Of a stretch of 64,000 nucleotides of DNA, positions 12,445-52,900 are shown piece by piece. Location: positions 13,031,703-13,095,702 of the forward strand of contig NC_064037.1 in NCBI RefSeq assembly GCF_932526225.1, in the 5' to 3' direction. Within the stretch, counting starts at the first letter, position 1. The number at the start of each line of letters is the position of its first letter. Position numbers and translations under genes: made by a program. Under the pieces are notes generated by a model, which was given only the letters and a program-made list of their open reading frames with translations, made no database searches and was not told where the DNA came from. This stretch comes from Nematostella vectensis (lineage: Eukaryota; Cnidaria; Anthozoa; Actiniaria; Edwardsiidae).

Positions 12445-13145
12445 CATATTATGATGTTACTATCAAGCAAGCTGCACGAACAATGAAGATATTTTGATTT
12501 TACAAAAACGTTCTCTACGATTCTTTCATTTTGCACCTTATAGATCTCATGCTGCTCTATTTTTAACATTGTTATTACTTTCTGCCACTCGACGTTTTAG
12601 ATTTTGCCTGACTATGCATGATTTTTTAGTAATCAAATTTTCAAGCATCTTGCCCAATCAGCACGTATCATTGTCATAACACTATTTATTTTTCTGGCTA
12701 TTACATTTAATATGTGAAAACACAATGTGAAAAACTTATTTGCAAGAATTGTGCCATCTGAAATAGTTTTCTACATAAAAATACGTAGCATGCTTAAATA
12801 TAATTTTAAGGCTTCAATTTATTTCTAATATTTTTTCTTATATCTCAATTTTATATATTTGCGCTTATATCTTAATATACAAAGTGTAATATCTTATTAA
12901 AGCACTGTCTGCCTCGATAAACATTGCTTATATGCGGATATGTACTATGTAAAATGAACTAGTACTAAAATATTAAACAGAAATTTTTTTTTCTGTCTAC
13001 CTAAGAAAAACCTTTTTTAAGGTACATATTTTATTGGAGAGCATTTTAAAGTCTCCTCGGCAACCGAATATTGAAAACAGGTTTCATTTCCTTTTTGGTG
13101 GGCGGTAAAATGAAAAATAATAAGCAAAGATAACTGAAACTTTGT
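12445..13145 (+). pseudogene. LINE 3'-end relic, copy 2
   Basis: Same sequence as 10930-11621 with a few differences. It carries the LQKRSLRFF motif and the uninterrupted version of the site at which Y copy b entered copy 1. It ends next to the donor of the gene B 5' non-coding exon. Confidence 0.5.
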
Positions 13146-13163
13146 AGTTGTTTTTAGTCTCAC

Positions 13164-13300
13164 CTAAAATTCATAACGCTCAGTGGAGGTATCGATTTTA
13201 ATCATGAACCAGAAACAAATAAAACTCGAAACAAAGATTAACCAGCTTGCTATTATCAAAAGCCAGCAGATGTTTGTGTTTCTTTGTGCTGGTTGGCGGT
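13164..13300 (-). promoter_or_regulatory. Gene B 5' non-coding exon and core promoter region
   Basis: This stretch is conserved with 49572-49720 upstream of gene A. On the minus strand it reads CTTTATACCGC (TATA-like), then about 100 bases ending in TTTTAG|GTGAGA, a splice donor. Conservation of the donor in both paralogues supports a 5' leader exon. The exact transcription start cannot be seen. Confidence 0.45.
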
Positions 13301-13324
13301 ATAAAGTAATAATATCATCTGTTA

Positions 13325-13665
13325 GGCCTAGTTTAAAGGCCGCATTAACGTCGCGCAGTATAAAAAATTCGAATTGTAGTCGACGTAAATATAGCGGTGG
13401 TTTTAGACGCCGTATGGTTAGGGTTTGGGTTAGGGTCAGTATCCAAGACATGCGATATTGATGGCTACATGAAGTTTCAACCCGCGAAACGAGCCATGTA
13501 CCGCTGTCATTGTGATTAGCGCAGGCACTAATCGCTAGCCCGCTAGAACTAAATTATTTACCTACGCCTAATTTAATACGGCGTCTAAAACCACCGCTAT
13601 ATTTACGTCGACTGAAATTCGAATTTCATAAAGGCGAGACGTTAATGCGGCCTTTAAACTAGGCC
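13325..13665. mobile_element. Harbinger-like MITE in gene B promoter
   Basis: 341 bp with long inverted ends (about 100 bp per arm) starting GGCCTAGTTTAAAGGCC and ending GGCCTTTAAACTAGGCC. A TTA stands directly outside each end (13322-13324 and 13666-13668), the 3-bp target duplication of PIF/Harbinger elements. The paralogous site near 49735 has a single TTA in matching flanks. No ORF, so non-autonomous. It contains short telomere-like GGGTTAGGG text. Confidence 0.8.
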
Positions 13666-13668
13666 TTA

Positions 13669-15127
13669 TTTTGATAAGAACCTATTTTTATAAGAACGTC
13701 CAGCGTGAGATCTAAAATCCTAGAACATGTCGAGCCTCAGATGGCAGCGGAAATAATGCTTTTTTTATTCTGATGCGTGCTAAAATGCAGAATAAAATTG
13801 TGTTTATGATAATAACCTAAAATATTGTTGCTATTGATTATTTGTATAATACTCTTCATAATAACTCATTGGGTTTTAAAGAACATCCAAGCAAATATTC
13901 ATTCAGAACATCCCTAAGAACATTTTCACGCTTAAAATGCTTTAGAAATAACGGCCCAGTGAGCCTCAAATGGAAATTAGACGTTCTTAAAGAAAAAGTG
14001 TCCATTTGTTTTCACATAGCTTACAACATGACCTTTTAAAAAGACAATATTGATTTCAATCAAGGGGTTTTGACATGAAAATAATTTTATAATGGGCGAG
14101 ATAAAAATTGCTTAAGAAAAATATGAAAGTCCGAAAGTAGAATAAAAAGGTGGCTAAACTCTGTGATCCAGAGAAGATGATAAATATCTTCCCTTGACAA
14201 AGGCTGTTTTCGCGATTCAGGGGCCATGGGGCGATGGTAATAAAATTAGAAGTTACCCAATAGTTTCATTAAAGGCCAATTAGTAGGAAAAGAAGGCTAA
14301 TAAATAAGGCAATGAAATAGGTATTCCTACTCTGGGCCGATAGTACTAAAAATATATGTATATTATTATCCGGAGAATTTTTTTGCGCTAAGCACACATC
14401 GGGAAAGTTCTTGATTTTGCGCCTTGTTTGTCTTCTTAAGTGATGAAATAAAATACAGCATTTGTACACTTTCGTACTAACGCTCTCTTTCTATTTTTCT
14501 TTATGTGCGGGATCGATGTTTATACAATAGAATATGAAGAGAACAGATAGTCGTACTGAAAAAGGTATTTCAGTAACAACTTCTATGTTTAGATACGCTG
14601 TTTTATTGGTCAGCGTTCACGTATCAGCGCGATCATTTCAAAGAACAAACAAAGGCTCCAATAGGCGACTTGCACTAACATATCACGTGACTTTCGTGGC
14701 AAGCAGTTTCCGGCTCTTTGCCCGACGGTGAAATACATTCTGTGAGTTCTAACATGGAGGACTGTATCAAGTTAAACACATGACAGTGGGTGATTTGATG
14801 GATTTTAGCTACTAAATTTCTCCTAAGATTTCAATCCGATGGGGCAGGGACCTCTTCTCCTTGTATCCAAGCGTTCCCCAATCTCCACCTCTGACAGGAT
14901 AAGCCACTCGGACTAAACACCGTGTATCCGACTTTATTCACAACTTTATTTCCTTCGTAATTTAGATTAACAGATTAAAATCTTAGCATTTGGAAGCTGA
15001 AAAACGAGTAAAGCAAATCGGACACATGTTGTTCGATGTGCAATTAGATTATTGTACAATAAGTTCTTGAATTAATACTTCTATTAAAAAATGACCTCTT
15101 GCCATTGTATACAAGCATGTAAAATTG
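13669..15127. other. Intergenic, no gene seen
   Basis: Between the MITE and the gypsy element. I see no splice-bounded coding exon, RNA gene or repeat; short ORFs here lack family features. Confidence 0.5.
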
Positions 15128-15132
15128 ATTTC

Positions 15133-15314
15133 TGTTGTAATATGTATATTGCCCTCCTTGGGTTCCCTGTGGCCCCTGATGTTTGATTGGGACCCCCCGT
15201 AGGGGCTGGTTCCTCGTTGAAGTTCGGAGTTAGTTGTAATTTAGATTTTGAGAAATATTAGTTGAATTAAACCACGAATTGAAAGCATAATCGTGAGGAT
15301 CTGAACTTATAACA
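15133..15314 (+). repeat. 5' LTR of Ty3/gypsy element
   Basis: 182 bp, starting TGTTG and ending AACA, identical by eye to the 3' LTR at 19499-19680. ATTTC directly precedes it (15128-15132) and follows the 3' LTR (19681-19685), the 5-bp target duplication. Immediately downstream TGGTGTCAGAAGT is the likely tRNA primer-binding site. Confidence 0.93.
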
Positions 15315-15383
15315 TGGTGTCAGAAGTCAAGTAAAAGTTTAACGAGAATCAAGGTAAAGAATATCGAGAAAAGAATTGAAATT

Positions 15384-18300
15384 ATGGCAGAAGTAGAGTC
15401 GCACAGGACTCCTGGTCCACTGGTGCTGGATGCCCAAGCCTCAGAAAATTGGAGGAAATTTATTATGCAGTTCGAAATTTACCTAGTGGCGAAAGGAAAG
15501 GATGAGAAACCTGACAAGTTAAAGGTGAACTTGCTACTCAATTGTGCTGGAGCAGATGCAATTGAAGAATATAGTCATTTTGTTTTCAACGAAGGAGAAA
15601 GCAATGAATCTTATGAAGATGTGTGTAGAAAGTTCAAGGAACACTGTCAGGGAGCAAGAAACGTCATCTATGAGCGCCTTGTGTTTAATCAAAGAAACCA
15701 GAAAGAAGGTGAGAGGATGGACAATTTCGTGAGTGAGCTGAAACGCTTATCGTTGACATGTGAGTTTGGGACCCTCAGAGATTCACTGATCAGAGATCGT
15801 ATCGTGGGAGGGGTGCTATCGAATGAGTTGAGAGGGGAGTTGCTGAAAAAGCCAGATTTGACACTCCAAAGTGCCCATGATTACTGTAGAACCTATGAAG
15901 CTGCTGAGTTGCAGAAATTCAAGTTTGCTTCACCAACTGGTTCACAGCAGCCATTGAGTGTACACCCAGTTCAAGGAAAGGAGAGAGCACCTAATCCTAC
16001 CTGTAAGTTTTGTGGTTTTCAGCACCGTTTCACAAAACCAAGTATTTGTCCTGCCTTAAGAAAGAAATGTAGAAATTGCCAACAAGAGGGACACTTTGCA
16101 AAGTTGTGTCCTCTTAAGGGTAAGAAAGAAACACCGGTCAGCACAGTAGAGCAAGAAAACCAGGTTGAGAGTATGGGCCAAGGTGATCGTGGGGGTGATC
16201 CACACTTATACTTTGGATCAGTAGAACTTGGGACTGTGTCCAGCCCCAATAGCACAAAGAAGAGCGTGATTACCCTTAAGATTGCACAAAAAGAGGTGAA
16301 AGTCAAAGCTGATACAGGTGCAGAGGCCAATGTGATGCCATATCATGTATATAAGGCCATCACTACACAACCGCTACGAAAGATTCATCAGCCTCTTAAA
16401 GGATGGCTCGCAGACAAGGCAATTCATCCTGTTGGATGTGTTCGCCTTCCAACCCAGTACAAGAACCGAAAAATAGATCTGCTGTACCTTGTTGTGCATG
16501 GAGAGTTTACACCCCTGTTGAGTTGTGAAGCCTGCCTAGACTTAGAGGTGCTCAAGTTTATGAATCTTGACCTGATAGACACACCAGAAAGACTGGCCGA
16601 GGAGACCACACAAGGGAATGGCAACAAGCCGAATGCAGAATTGTTGGTAGAAGATCCGGTTCTATCCCAGTACCAAGATTGTTTTAGTAACAAACCGGGA
16701 AGACTACCAAACAAGGTACACCTAGAGATAGATCCATCAGTGCCTGCAGTAGTCCACCCCCCTAGGAAGATCCCCATATCCCTGCTTGAACCGACAAGAG
16801 AAAAACTCCAAGAGATGGAACAAGATGGGATTATCGTTAAAGAAGAAGAGCACACACCGTGGGTGTCTTCAATGTTGGTTGTTGACAAACGAAAAGAGAA
16901 GGACAGAGCCAACCCACCATCTAAAGACAGTGTCCGTATCTGCATCGATCCCAGGGATCTGAATAAGGCCCTCAAGAGGCCACACTACACCATGGTCACT
17001 GTTGAGCAAGTTGCCAATCGCCTTTCTGGAGCTACAATGTTCACCACACTGGATGCATGCAGTGGATACTGGCAGGTGGAGGTAGATGAGGAAAGCTCGA
17101 AACTTCTGACATTCAACACACCTTGGGGACGGTATAGATTTACACGGGTGCCATTTGGAATTTCATCTGCTCCTGAGATATACCAACGAGAGATGGACAG
17201 GCTCTTCGCTGGAGTTGCAGTTGAAATAATTGTTGATGATTTTTTAATCCATGGAAAAGATATAAGTGATGTTGATAGGAAGATGATAGCAGTACTTGAA
17301 AGAAGCAGAGAGGTGGGCCTGAAATTTAATCCAAAGAAGATCAAGCTTCGAGTTCCAGAAGTAAGCTATGTCGGACATGTGTTCACATCCGAGGGTTTGA
17401 AACCAGATCCTGAGAAAGTGCGTGCAATTAGTGAGATGCCACCCCCATCAGACAAAGATGGCGTGCAGCGATTCTTAGGAACAATCAACTACTTGGACAA
17501 GTTCATTGAACACAAAGCTGATCTGCAAGGCCCAATCTCCCAGCTGACCCAGCAAGTAGCAGTTTTCACCTGGGAGAAGCCTCAACAAGAGGCATTCGAG
17601 AAGCTCAAAGCTGTGATCACCCATGCACCAGTGTTGGCCTATTTTGACAATCACAAACAGACCATTCTGAATGTAGATGCGAGTAGCACTGGCCTTGGTG
17701 CAGTCATCATCCAAGAGGGTAAGCCGATTGCCTTTGGTTCAAAGACTTTGTCGTCTTGTGAGCAGAGATATGCTAACATTGAAAGAGAGTTGTTAGCTAT
17801 ACTATGGGGAGCAGACAAGTTCCACACGTATGTATATGGCAGGAGAGTGATTGTAGAAACTGATCACAAACCATTGGAGGCAATTTTTAGGAAGCCCCTA
17901 AATGAATGCCCACCACGATTGCAGAGAATGCTTCTGAAGCTAACCAAGTATGATTTGGATGTGAGATATGTCCCAGGCAAGAAACAAATCATCTCTGATT
18001 GTTTGAGTAGAGCCCCACTCACTGACACTACGCCAGTAAGTGAACCAGAGGATGTGATTGGAATCAATCTGATTGAAAATCTGGGAATTGAGAATTCCAC
18101 ATTAAAGAAATTCAGAGATGCATCAAGTAACGATGAAACCTCAAGAGTAGTAATGGAATATGTCCTAGAGGGTTGGCCAGAAGACAAGGATCAGGTTGAC
18201 GAACTGGCAAGAGAATACTGGAATTACAAGGAAGAGCTTAGTGTTGAAGATGGTTTGCTGTTCAAATCTGATAGAATTGTAGTACCAAGATCCATGAGAG

Positions 18301-19439
18301 CTGAAGTACTTGAAGATATACATGGAGCACACATGGGTGAGAGTAAGAGTCTGAGTTTGGCAAGAGACTATGTCTTTTGGCCCTCCATGACTGCCCATAT
18401 TAAGGACCGAGTACGTTCATGTCAGATTTGTAATGCATTCCGCAACCAACAGCAGAGAGAAACCCTACATCCACATGACCTTCCAGGTCTACCGTGGCAG
18501 GTTGTTGGAACTGACCTTTTTGAATTTGCTGGCCATTCCTACTTGATTGTGGTTGATTTCTATTCGAAGTATTTTGAAGTTGAACTACTTCGGCAGTCCA
18601 CTGCCATGTGTGTTGTCAACACCTTGAAGCAAATCTTTGCAAGATTTGGCATTCCAGCCAAAGTGATCAGCGACAATGGCCCACAATACAGTAACACCCG
18701 CAATATTTTCAGTACTACCCATGAGTTTAAGCAGTTTGCAGAAGCTTGGGGATTCCAGCATGTAACCAGCTCACCCGAGTATCCCCAGTCCAATGGTGCT
18801 GCGGAAAGAGCTGTCCAGACTGCAAAGCGAATCTTTAAGAAAGCAGCAGCAGAGAATAAAGACCCATTTGAAGGTTTATTAAAGTACAGAAATACACCTT
18901 TTGACGACATAGGTGTCTCACCTGCCCAACTACTCATGAGTAGGCGTACACGTTCAACACTACCTACCCATCAACGTTTGTTGGTACCTCACCCAGTAGA
19001 CCCTCACAGAGTGGTAAAGGCATTAGCCCATCGACAAGCAAGTTCACAGATGAGCTATGATCAACACAGCCGGGACCTTCCCCCTTTGGAAGTTGGGGAC
19101 AAAGTTAGAGTTCGTGTAAACAAAGATAAAGAATGGTGTAAAGCAGAAGTCCTGCCAAGGTCATATGTAGTTGAAGATGAGAAAGGACGTGTATTTCGAA
19201 GAAATCGAAGGCACATCATTTATGTCCCGAAGGACACACCCATGAATCCGAAGATGCCAGTGGCTCCCACATACATGAGTCCTCAACCTCAAGTGGTCGC
19301 TAGGAAAGCGCAGATCAATGAACCGCCAAGTCCATTGAAAGTACAGGAAGATCAGAGAGAAACAGAAGCACATTCACCCATCAGAACAAGAGCTGGTCGT
19401 GAAGTGAAGAAGCCACAAAGACTTATTGAACAATGTTAA
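15384..19439 (+). CDS. Ty3/gypsy retrotransposon Gag-Pol polyprotein (intact)
   Basis: A single 1351-aa frame encodes the whole element. In order: Gag with a zinc knuckle (C229, C232, H237, C242), aspartic protease (DTGA at D310), reverse transcriptase (LDACSGYWQ; catalytic VDD at 617-619), RNase H (DASSTGLGA; ETDHKPLE), integrase zinc domain (H..H..CQICN), and an integrase core with D1044, D1097, E1141 (TDLF, SDNGPQ, NGAAER), then a short chromatin-facing tail. These copy RNA into DNA and insert it in the genome. There is no frameshift between gag and pol and no envelope-like frame. The spacing of the second D and E (44 residues) is longer than the usual 35-36, owing to an extra stretch around NTRNIFSTT. 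The intact frame, identical LTRs and clean target duplication imply recent, perhaps current, activity. Confidence 0.95.
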   Translation: MAEVESHRTPGPLVLDAQASENWRKFIMQFEIYLVAKGKDEKPDKLKVNLLLNCAGADAIEEYSHFVFNEGESNESYEDVCRKFKEHCQGARNVIYERLVFNQRNQKEGERMDNFVSELKRLSLTCEFGTLRDSLIRDRIVGGVLSNELRGELLKKPDLTLQSAHDYCRTYEAAELQKFKFASPTGSQQPLSVHPVQGKERAPNPTCKFCGFQHRFTKPSICPALRKKCRNCQQEGHFAKLCPLKGKKETPVSTVEQENQVESMGQGDRGGDPHLYFGSVELGTVSSPNSTKKSVITLKIAQKEVKVKADTGAEANVMPYHVYKAITTQPLRKIHQPLKGWLADKAIHPVGCVRLPTQYKNRKIDLLYLVVHGEFTPLLSCEACLDLEVLKFMNLDLIDTPERLAEETTQGNGNKPNAELLVEDPVLSQYQDCFSNKPGRLPNKVHLEIDPSVPAVVHPPRKIPISLLEPTREKLQEMEQDGIIVKEEEHTPWVSSMLVVDKRKEKDRANPPSKDSVRICIDPRDLNKALKRPHYTMVTVEQVANRLSGATMFTTLDACSGYWQVEVDEESSKLLTFNTPWGRYRFTRVPFGISSAPEIYQREMDRLFAGVAVEIIVDDFLIHGKDISDVDRKMIAVLERSREVGLKFNPKKIKLRVPEVSYVGHVFTSEGLKPDPEKVRAISEMPPPSDKDGVQRFLGTINYLDKFIEHKADLQGPISQLTQQVAVFTWEKPQQEAFEKLKAVITHAPVLAYFDNHKQTILNVDASSTGLGAVIIQEGKPIAFGSKTLSSCEQRYANIERELLAILWGADKFHTYVYGRRVIVETDHKPLEAIFRKPLNECPPRLQRMLLKLTKYDLDVRYVPGKKQIISDCLSRAPLTDTTPVSEPEDVIGINLIENLGIENSTLKKFRDASSNDETSRVVMEYVLEGWPEDKDQVDELAREYWNYKEELSVEDGLLFKSDRIVVPRSMRAEVLEDIHGAHMGESKSLSLARDYVFWPSMTAHIKDRVRSCQICNAFRNQQQRETLHPHDLPGLPWQVVGTDLFEFAGHSYLIVVDFYSKYFEVELLRQSTAMCVVNTLKQIFARFGIPAKVISDNGPQYSNTRNIFSTTHEFKQFAEAWGFQHVTSSPEYPQSNGAAERAVQTAKRIFKKAAAENKDPFEGLLKYRNTPFDDIGVSPAQLLMSRRTRSTLPTHQRLLVPHPVDPHRVVKALAHRQASSQMSYDQHSRDLPPLEVGDKVRVRVNKDKEWCKAEVLPRSYVVEDEKGRVFRRNRRHIIYVPKDTPMNPKMPVAPTYMSPQPQVVARKAQINEPPSPLKVQEDQRETEAHSPIRTRAGREVKKPQRLIEQC

Positions 19440-19485
19440 GAACATTTTTTTGGTTTTTTTTTTTTTGAACATTTATTGAAGTTTT

Positions 19486-19498
19486 GAAAGGGGGGAGA
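19486..19498 (+). promoter_or_regulatory. Polypurine tract
   Basis: The purine run AAAGGGGGGAGA lies directly before the 3' LTR, the usual place for plus-strand priming. Confidence 0.8.
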
Positions 19499-19680
19499 TG
19501 TTGTAATATGTATATTGCCCTCCTTGGGTTCCCTGTGGCCCCTGATGTTTGATTGGGACCCCCCGTAGGGGCTGGTTCCTCGTTGAAGTTCGGAGTTAGT
19601 TGTAATTTAGATTTTGAGAAATATTAGTTGAATTAAACCACGAATTGAAAGCATAATCGTGAGGATCTGAACTTATAACA
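19499..19680 (+). repeat. 3' LTR of Ty3/gypsy element
   Basis: 182 bp identical by eye to 15133-15314 and followed by the ATTTC target duplication. The element spans 15133-19680 (4548 bp). Confidence 0.93.
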
Positions 19681-19685
19681 ATTTC

Positions 19686-20098
19686 CTTAACGAGTTGGAA
19701 AGGCTGTTCGTGTCGTGAGACACTCTAAATGACCTAAATAAAAATTATATCATAATTCTAATACACAATGTGCACTTATAGCATCAGCATCATTTTTGGT
19801 ATCAATGTTTTATGATTTTAACGATGTGGTCTACAATATCTAACGCATTCATAATATGGACGATTATCAGTAACAAAATTAATGACATCTCATAAAGCAG
19901 CTTTGTCTTACAGCATGAACCCATAAACGAAAATGAAATTCAAATTCTCTTTATAGATCTCTTTATAATAATTAAGATGTTATTTTCAATACCCATGATG
20001 CCCTTCGAGAAACGACACATGATAAATTCACTAATCAAATACATACTCTTAATCTGAATAGGTGTGTGCGATGCAGTAGTAAGTAAAATTAGTTAAGA
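19686..20098. other. 3' flank of gene A
   Basis: AT-rich, presumably gene A 3' UTR and intergenic DNA up to the gypsy target duplication. No other feature seen. Confidence 0.4.
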
Positions 20099-49342
<29,244 letters not shown>

Positions 49343-49940
49343 GTCGTACTTCTAGCTCACAGAAATGCTGAATAGTCTGAAATTCCTTTTCTTGTCACTA
49401 AATTCAAAATTCTGAAGAACTTTTTTCTAGATGACTGGTTATCCCGAGAGAAAGTAGACAAGTCACCTTGAAGGCAACAGCGCATTCAAGTCGGGTACCC
49501 TTTCATTTACAGTCGGCGGTAAAATGAAAAAGAAGATAAGAAACCTCCCTATATTTGTATGTGTATCTCACCTAACATACAAGACACTCAGAGGTATCGA
49601 TTTTAATCATGAGGCAAAAACAAATTAAATTCGGACAAAGATACGCAGCTTGCTAATCCATCTATCAAGATACGGCATATGTTTGTGTTTCTATTGTGCT
49701 GGTTAGCGGTATAAAGTACTAATATTAATTTGTTATTTTATATTTACCTACCTTCCAGTATGACTTTTTCGAAAGTCATTGATTAGAATTAAGAACAAAG
49801 AATACAATAATACATATCAAAATTGCATTTTCAGGTTAAAAAAGCAGATATTGATTTTTCAATTCGATCAGAGAGAACAATATATGTTCCATATGTTCCA
49901 TATATTGGCTATTACCAGAATGTTCAGGGCCGTATAGGAA
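49343..49940 (-). promoter_or_regulatory. Gene A 5' leader exon and promoter region
   Basis: On the minus strand, TTTATACCGC near 49715 is TATA-like and a leader exon seems to end at 49572 (TTAG|GTGAGA). The block 49590-49735 is conserved with gene B 13180-13320. An intron of about 220 bp separates the leader from the ATG exon. Confidence 0.4.
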
Positions 49941-52900
49941 GCCGAATGCTTTTTGAGAGGGAAGGGGTTTTGATATTAAGTATGTAACATTCAGAATGGG
50001 AAAAAGCGTTGAAAAAAGTTTTTAAAAAAATTGCCAAAAAAGTGGATTTTTTTTATTAAAAGTTATAACTAACCTGTATCGGGGCTGTTGCGATATTAAT
50101 AATATTAGAAGTAACCCCATGTCAATATAGAGGTATATTAACACCCAATGGGTAAAGAAAACTAATACAGTAGAGCAGTAGGCAATAAAATATATACTTC
50201 ACGCCCTGGATCCATAATGACAGCCGAGATGGAACTTTAGATAACTTACGTTTGTGCACGTTTGTTCACACACACCGGGGAAGGTTATTGGTTATTCGTG
50301 CTTGTTTGTTGAAGTAAACAATTTTATCAGATTCTTGTACACTTACATGTTGTGTTCTCTTGATTTTTCTTTACTTACTAGCTTGATCAAGATTTATATT
50401 CAAAAGAATATGATATGAGAGAACTAGTCCTTCCCCCAAATATACACCTATTTCAATAAAGGAAGCCAAATGCTTTTTGAGAGGGAAGGGGTTTTGATAT
50501 TAAGTATGTAACTTTTAGAATGGGAGAGAAAAGCATAAAAAAAATGAAAAAAAAGCGTGGATTTTTTTTTGCTGGGAGGCCACAATGCCGTTAATCCCAA
50601 AAAGTAAATCAGAACTGTTTTTTGTTAGTAAAATCTTAAGATTCGCTTGGGTAATAATACTAAAACAATTATTCGCCTCAAGCTCAAAGAATATTGCATA
50701 ATAATCCCCTCGACTTTATCTGGGGGATTATTCGTCGATGGGATTATTAAATGCAATATTTACACTTCAGTGAATAATCGTTAAATACCAACTTCCCTGA
50801 TACAATTGATGGAAATACGCATTTTCCTATATCAATTCAAAAAATATCCAGAACTCTTCTCAAAATTTGAATTCATTACCTTTTTTTTACAAGTAAGAAA
50901 GCAGCAGTATTTATTTTTTATAGAAAATATTGCCCTGCTAGGAAGATATGGATATTATCTTATGGATATTAGACCAGGCTTTATGCAGCCAGGCCCCCTT
51001 GAGTTGACTGCTCCCAGCACTTCACTTTCTATTAGAAACTCCTAGTTTATTAAAAGTTATAACTAACCTGTATCGGGGCTGTTGCGATATTAATAATATT
51101 AGAAGTAACCCCATGTCAATATAGAGGTCTATTAACACTCAATGGGTAAAGAAAACTAATACAGTAGAGCAGTAGGCAATAAAATATATACTTCACGCCC
51201 TGGATCCATAGTGACAGCCGAGATGGAACTTTAGATAACTTACGTTTGTGCACGTTTGTTCACACACACCGGGGAAGGTTATTGGTTATTCGTGCTTGTT
51301 TGTTGAAGTAATCAATTTTATCAGATTCTTGTACACTTACATGTTGTGTTCTCTTGATTTTTCTTTACTTACTAGCTTGATCAGGATTTATATTCAAAAG
51401 AATATGATATGAGAGAACTAGTCCTTCCCCCAAATATACACCTATTTCAATAAAGGAAGCCGAATGCTTTTTGAGAGGGAAGGGGTTTTGATATTAAGTA
51501 TGTAACTTTTAGAATGGGAGAGAAAAGCATAAAAAAAATGAAAAAAAAGCGTGGATTTTTTTTTTTGCTGGGAGGCCACAATGCCGTTAATCCCAAAAAG
51601 TAAATCAGAACTGTTTTTTGTTAGTAAAATCTTAAGATTCGCTTGGGTAATAATACTAAAACAATTATTCGCCTCAAGCTCAAATAATATTGCATAATAA
51701 TCCCCTCGACTTTATCTGGGGGATTATTCGTCGATGGGATTATTAAATGCAATATTTACACTTCAGTGAATAATCGTTAAATACCAACTTCCCTGATACC
51801 ATTGATGGAAATACGCATTTTCCTATATCAATTCAAAAAATATCCAGAACTCTTCTCAAAATTTGAATTCATTACCTTTTTTTTACAAGTAAGAAAGCAG
51901 CAGTATTTATTTTTTATAGAAAATATTGCCCTGCTAGGAAGATATGGATATTATCTTATGGATATTAGACCAGGCTTTATGCAACCAGGCCCCCTTGAGT
52001 TGACTGCTCCCAGCACTTCACTTTCTATTAGAAACTCCTAGTTTATTAAAAGTTATAACTAACCTGTATCGGGGCTGTTGCGATATTAATAATATTAGAA
52101 GTAACCCCATGTCAATATAGAGGTCTATTAACACTCAATGGGTAAAGAAAACTAATACAGTAGAGCAGTAGGCAATAAAATATATACTTCACGCCCTGGA
52201 TCCATAATGACAGCCGAGATAGAACTTTAGATAACTTACGTTTGTGCACGTTTGTTCACACACACCGGGGAAGGGTTATTGGTTATTGCGCCCGTGCTTG
52301 TTTGTTGAAGTAATCAATTTTATCAGATTCTTGTACACTTACATGTTGTATTCTCTTGATTTTTCTTTACTTGCTAGCTAGATCAAGATTTATATTCAAA
52401 AGAATATGATATGAGAGAACTAGTCCTTCCCCCAAATATACACCTATTTCAATAAATAAAGCCGAATGCTTTTTGAGAGGGAAGGGGTTTTGATATTAAG
52501 TATGTAACTTTTAGAATGGGAAAGAAAAGCATAAAAAAATGAAAAAACAAAGCGTGGATTTTTTTTTCTTTTTTTTTTTTGCTGGGAGGCCACAAGGCCG
52601 TTAATCCCAAAAAGTATATCAGAACTGTTTTTTGTTAGTAAAATCTTAAGATTCGCTTGGGTAATAATACTAAAACAATTATTCGCCTCAAGCTCAAAGA
52701 ATATTGCATAATAATCCCTTCGACTTTATCTAGGGGATTATTCGTCGATGGGATTATTAAATGCAATATTTACACTCCAGTGAATAATCGTTAAATACCA
52801 ACTTCCCTGATACCATTGATGGAAATACGCATTTTCCTATATCAATTCAGAAAATATCCAGAACTCTTCTCAAAATTTGAAACCAATTTCATTAGCTTTT

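Noticed and set aside
10969-12679. Two identical 61-codon frames
   Set aside because: They are duplicated copies of a decayed LINE 3' end, not independent genes.
13418-13440. Telomere-like GGGTTAGGG text
   Set aside because: Only a few degenerate units inside a MITE; not a telomeric array.
16019-19373. Minus-strand frames across the gypsy element
   Set aside because: Shadows of the plus-strand Gag-Pol.
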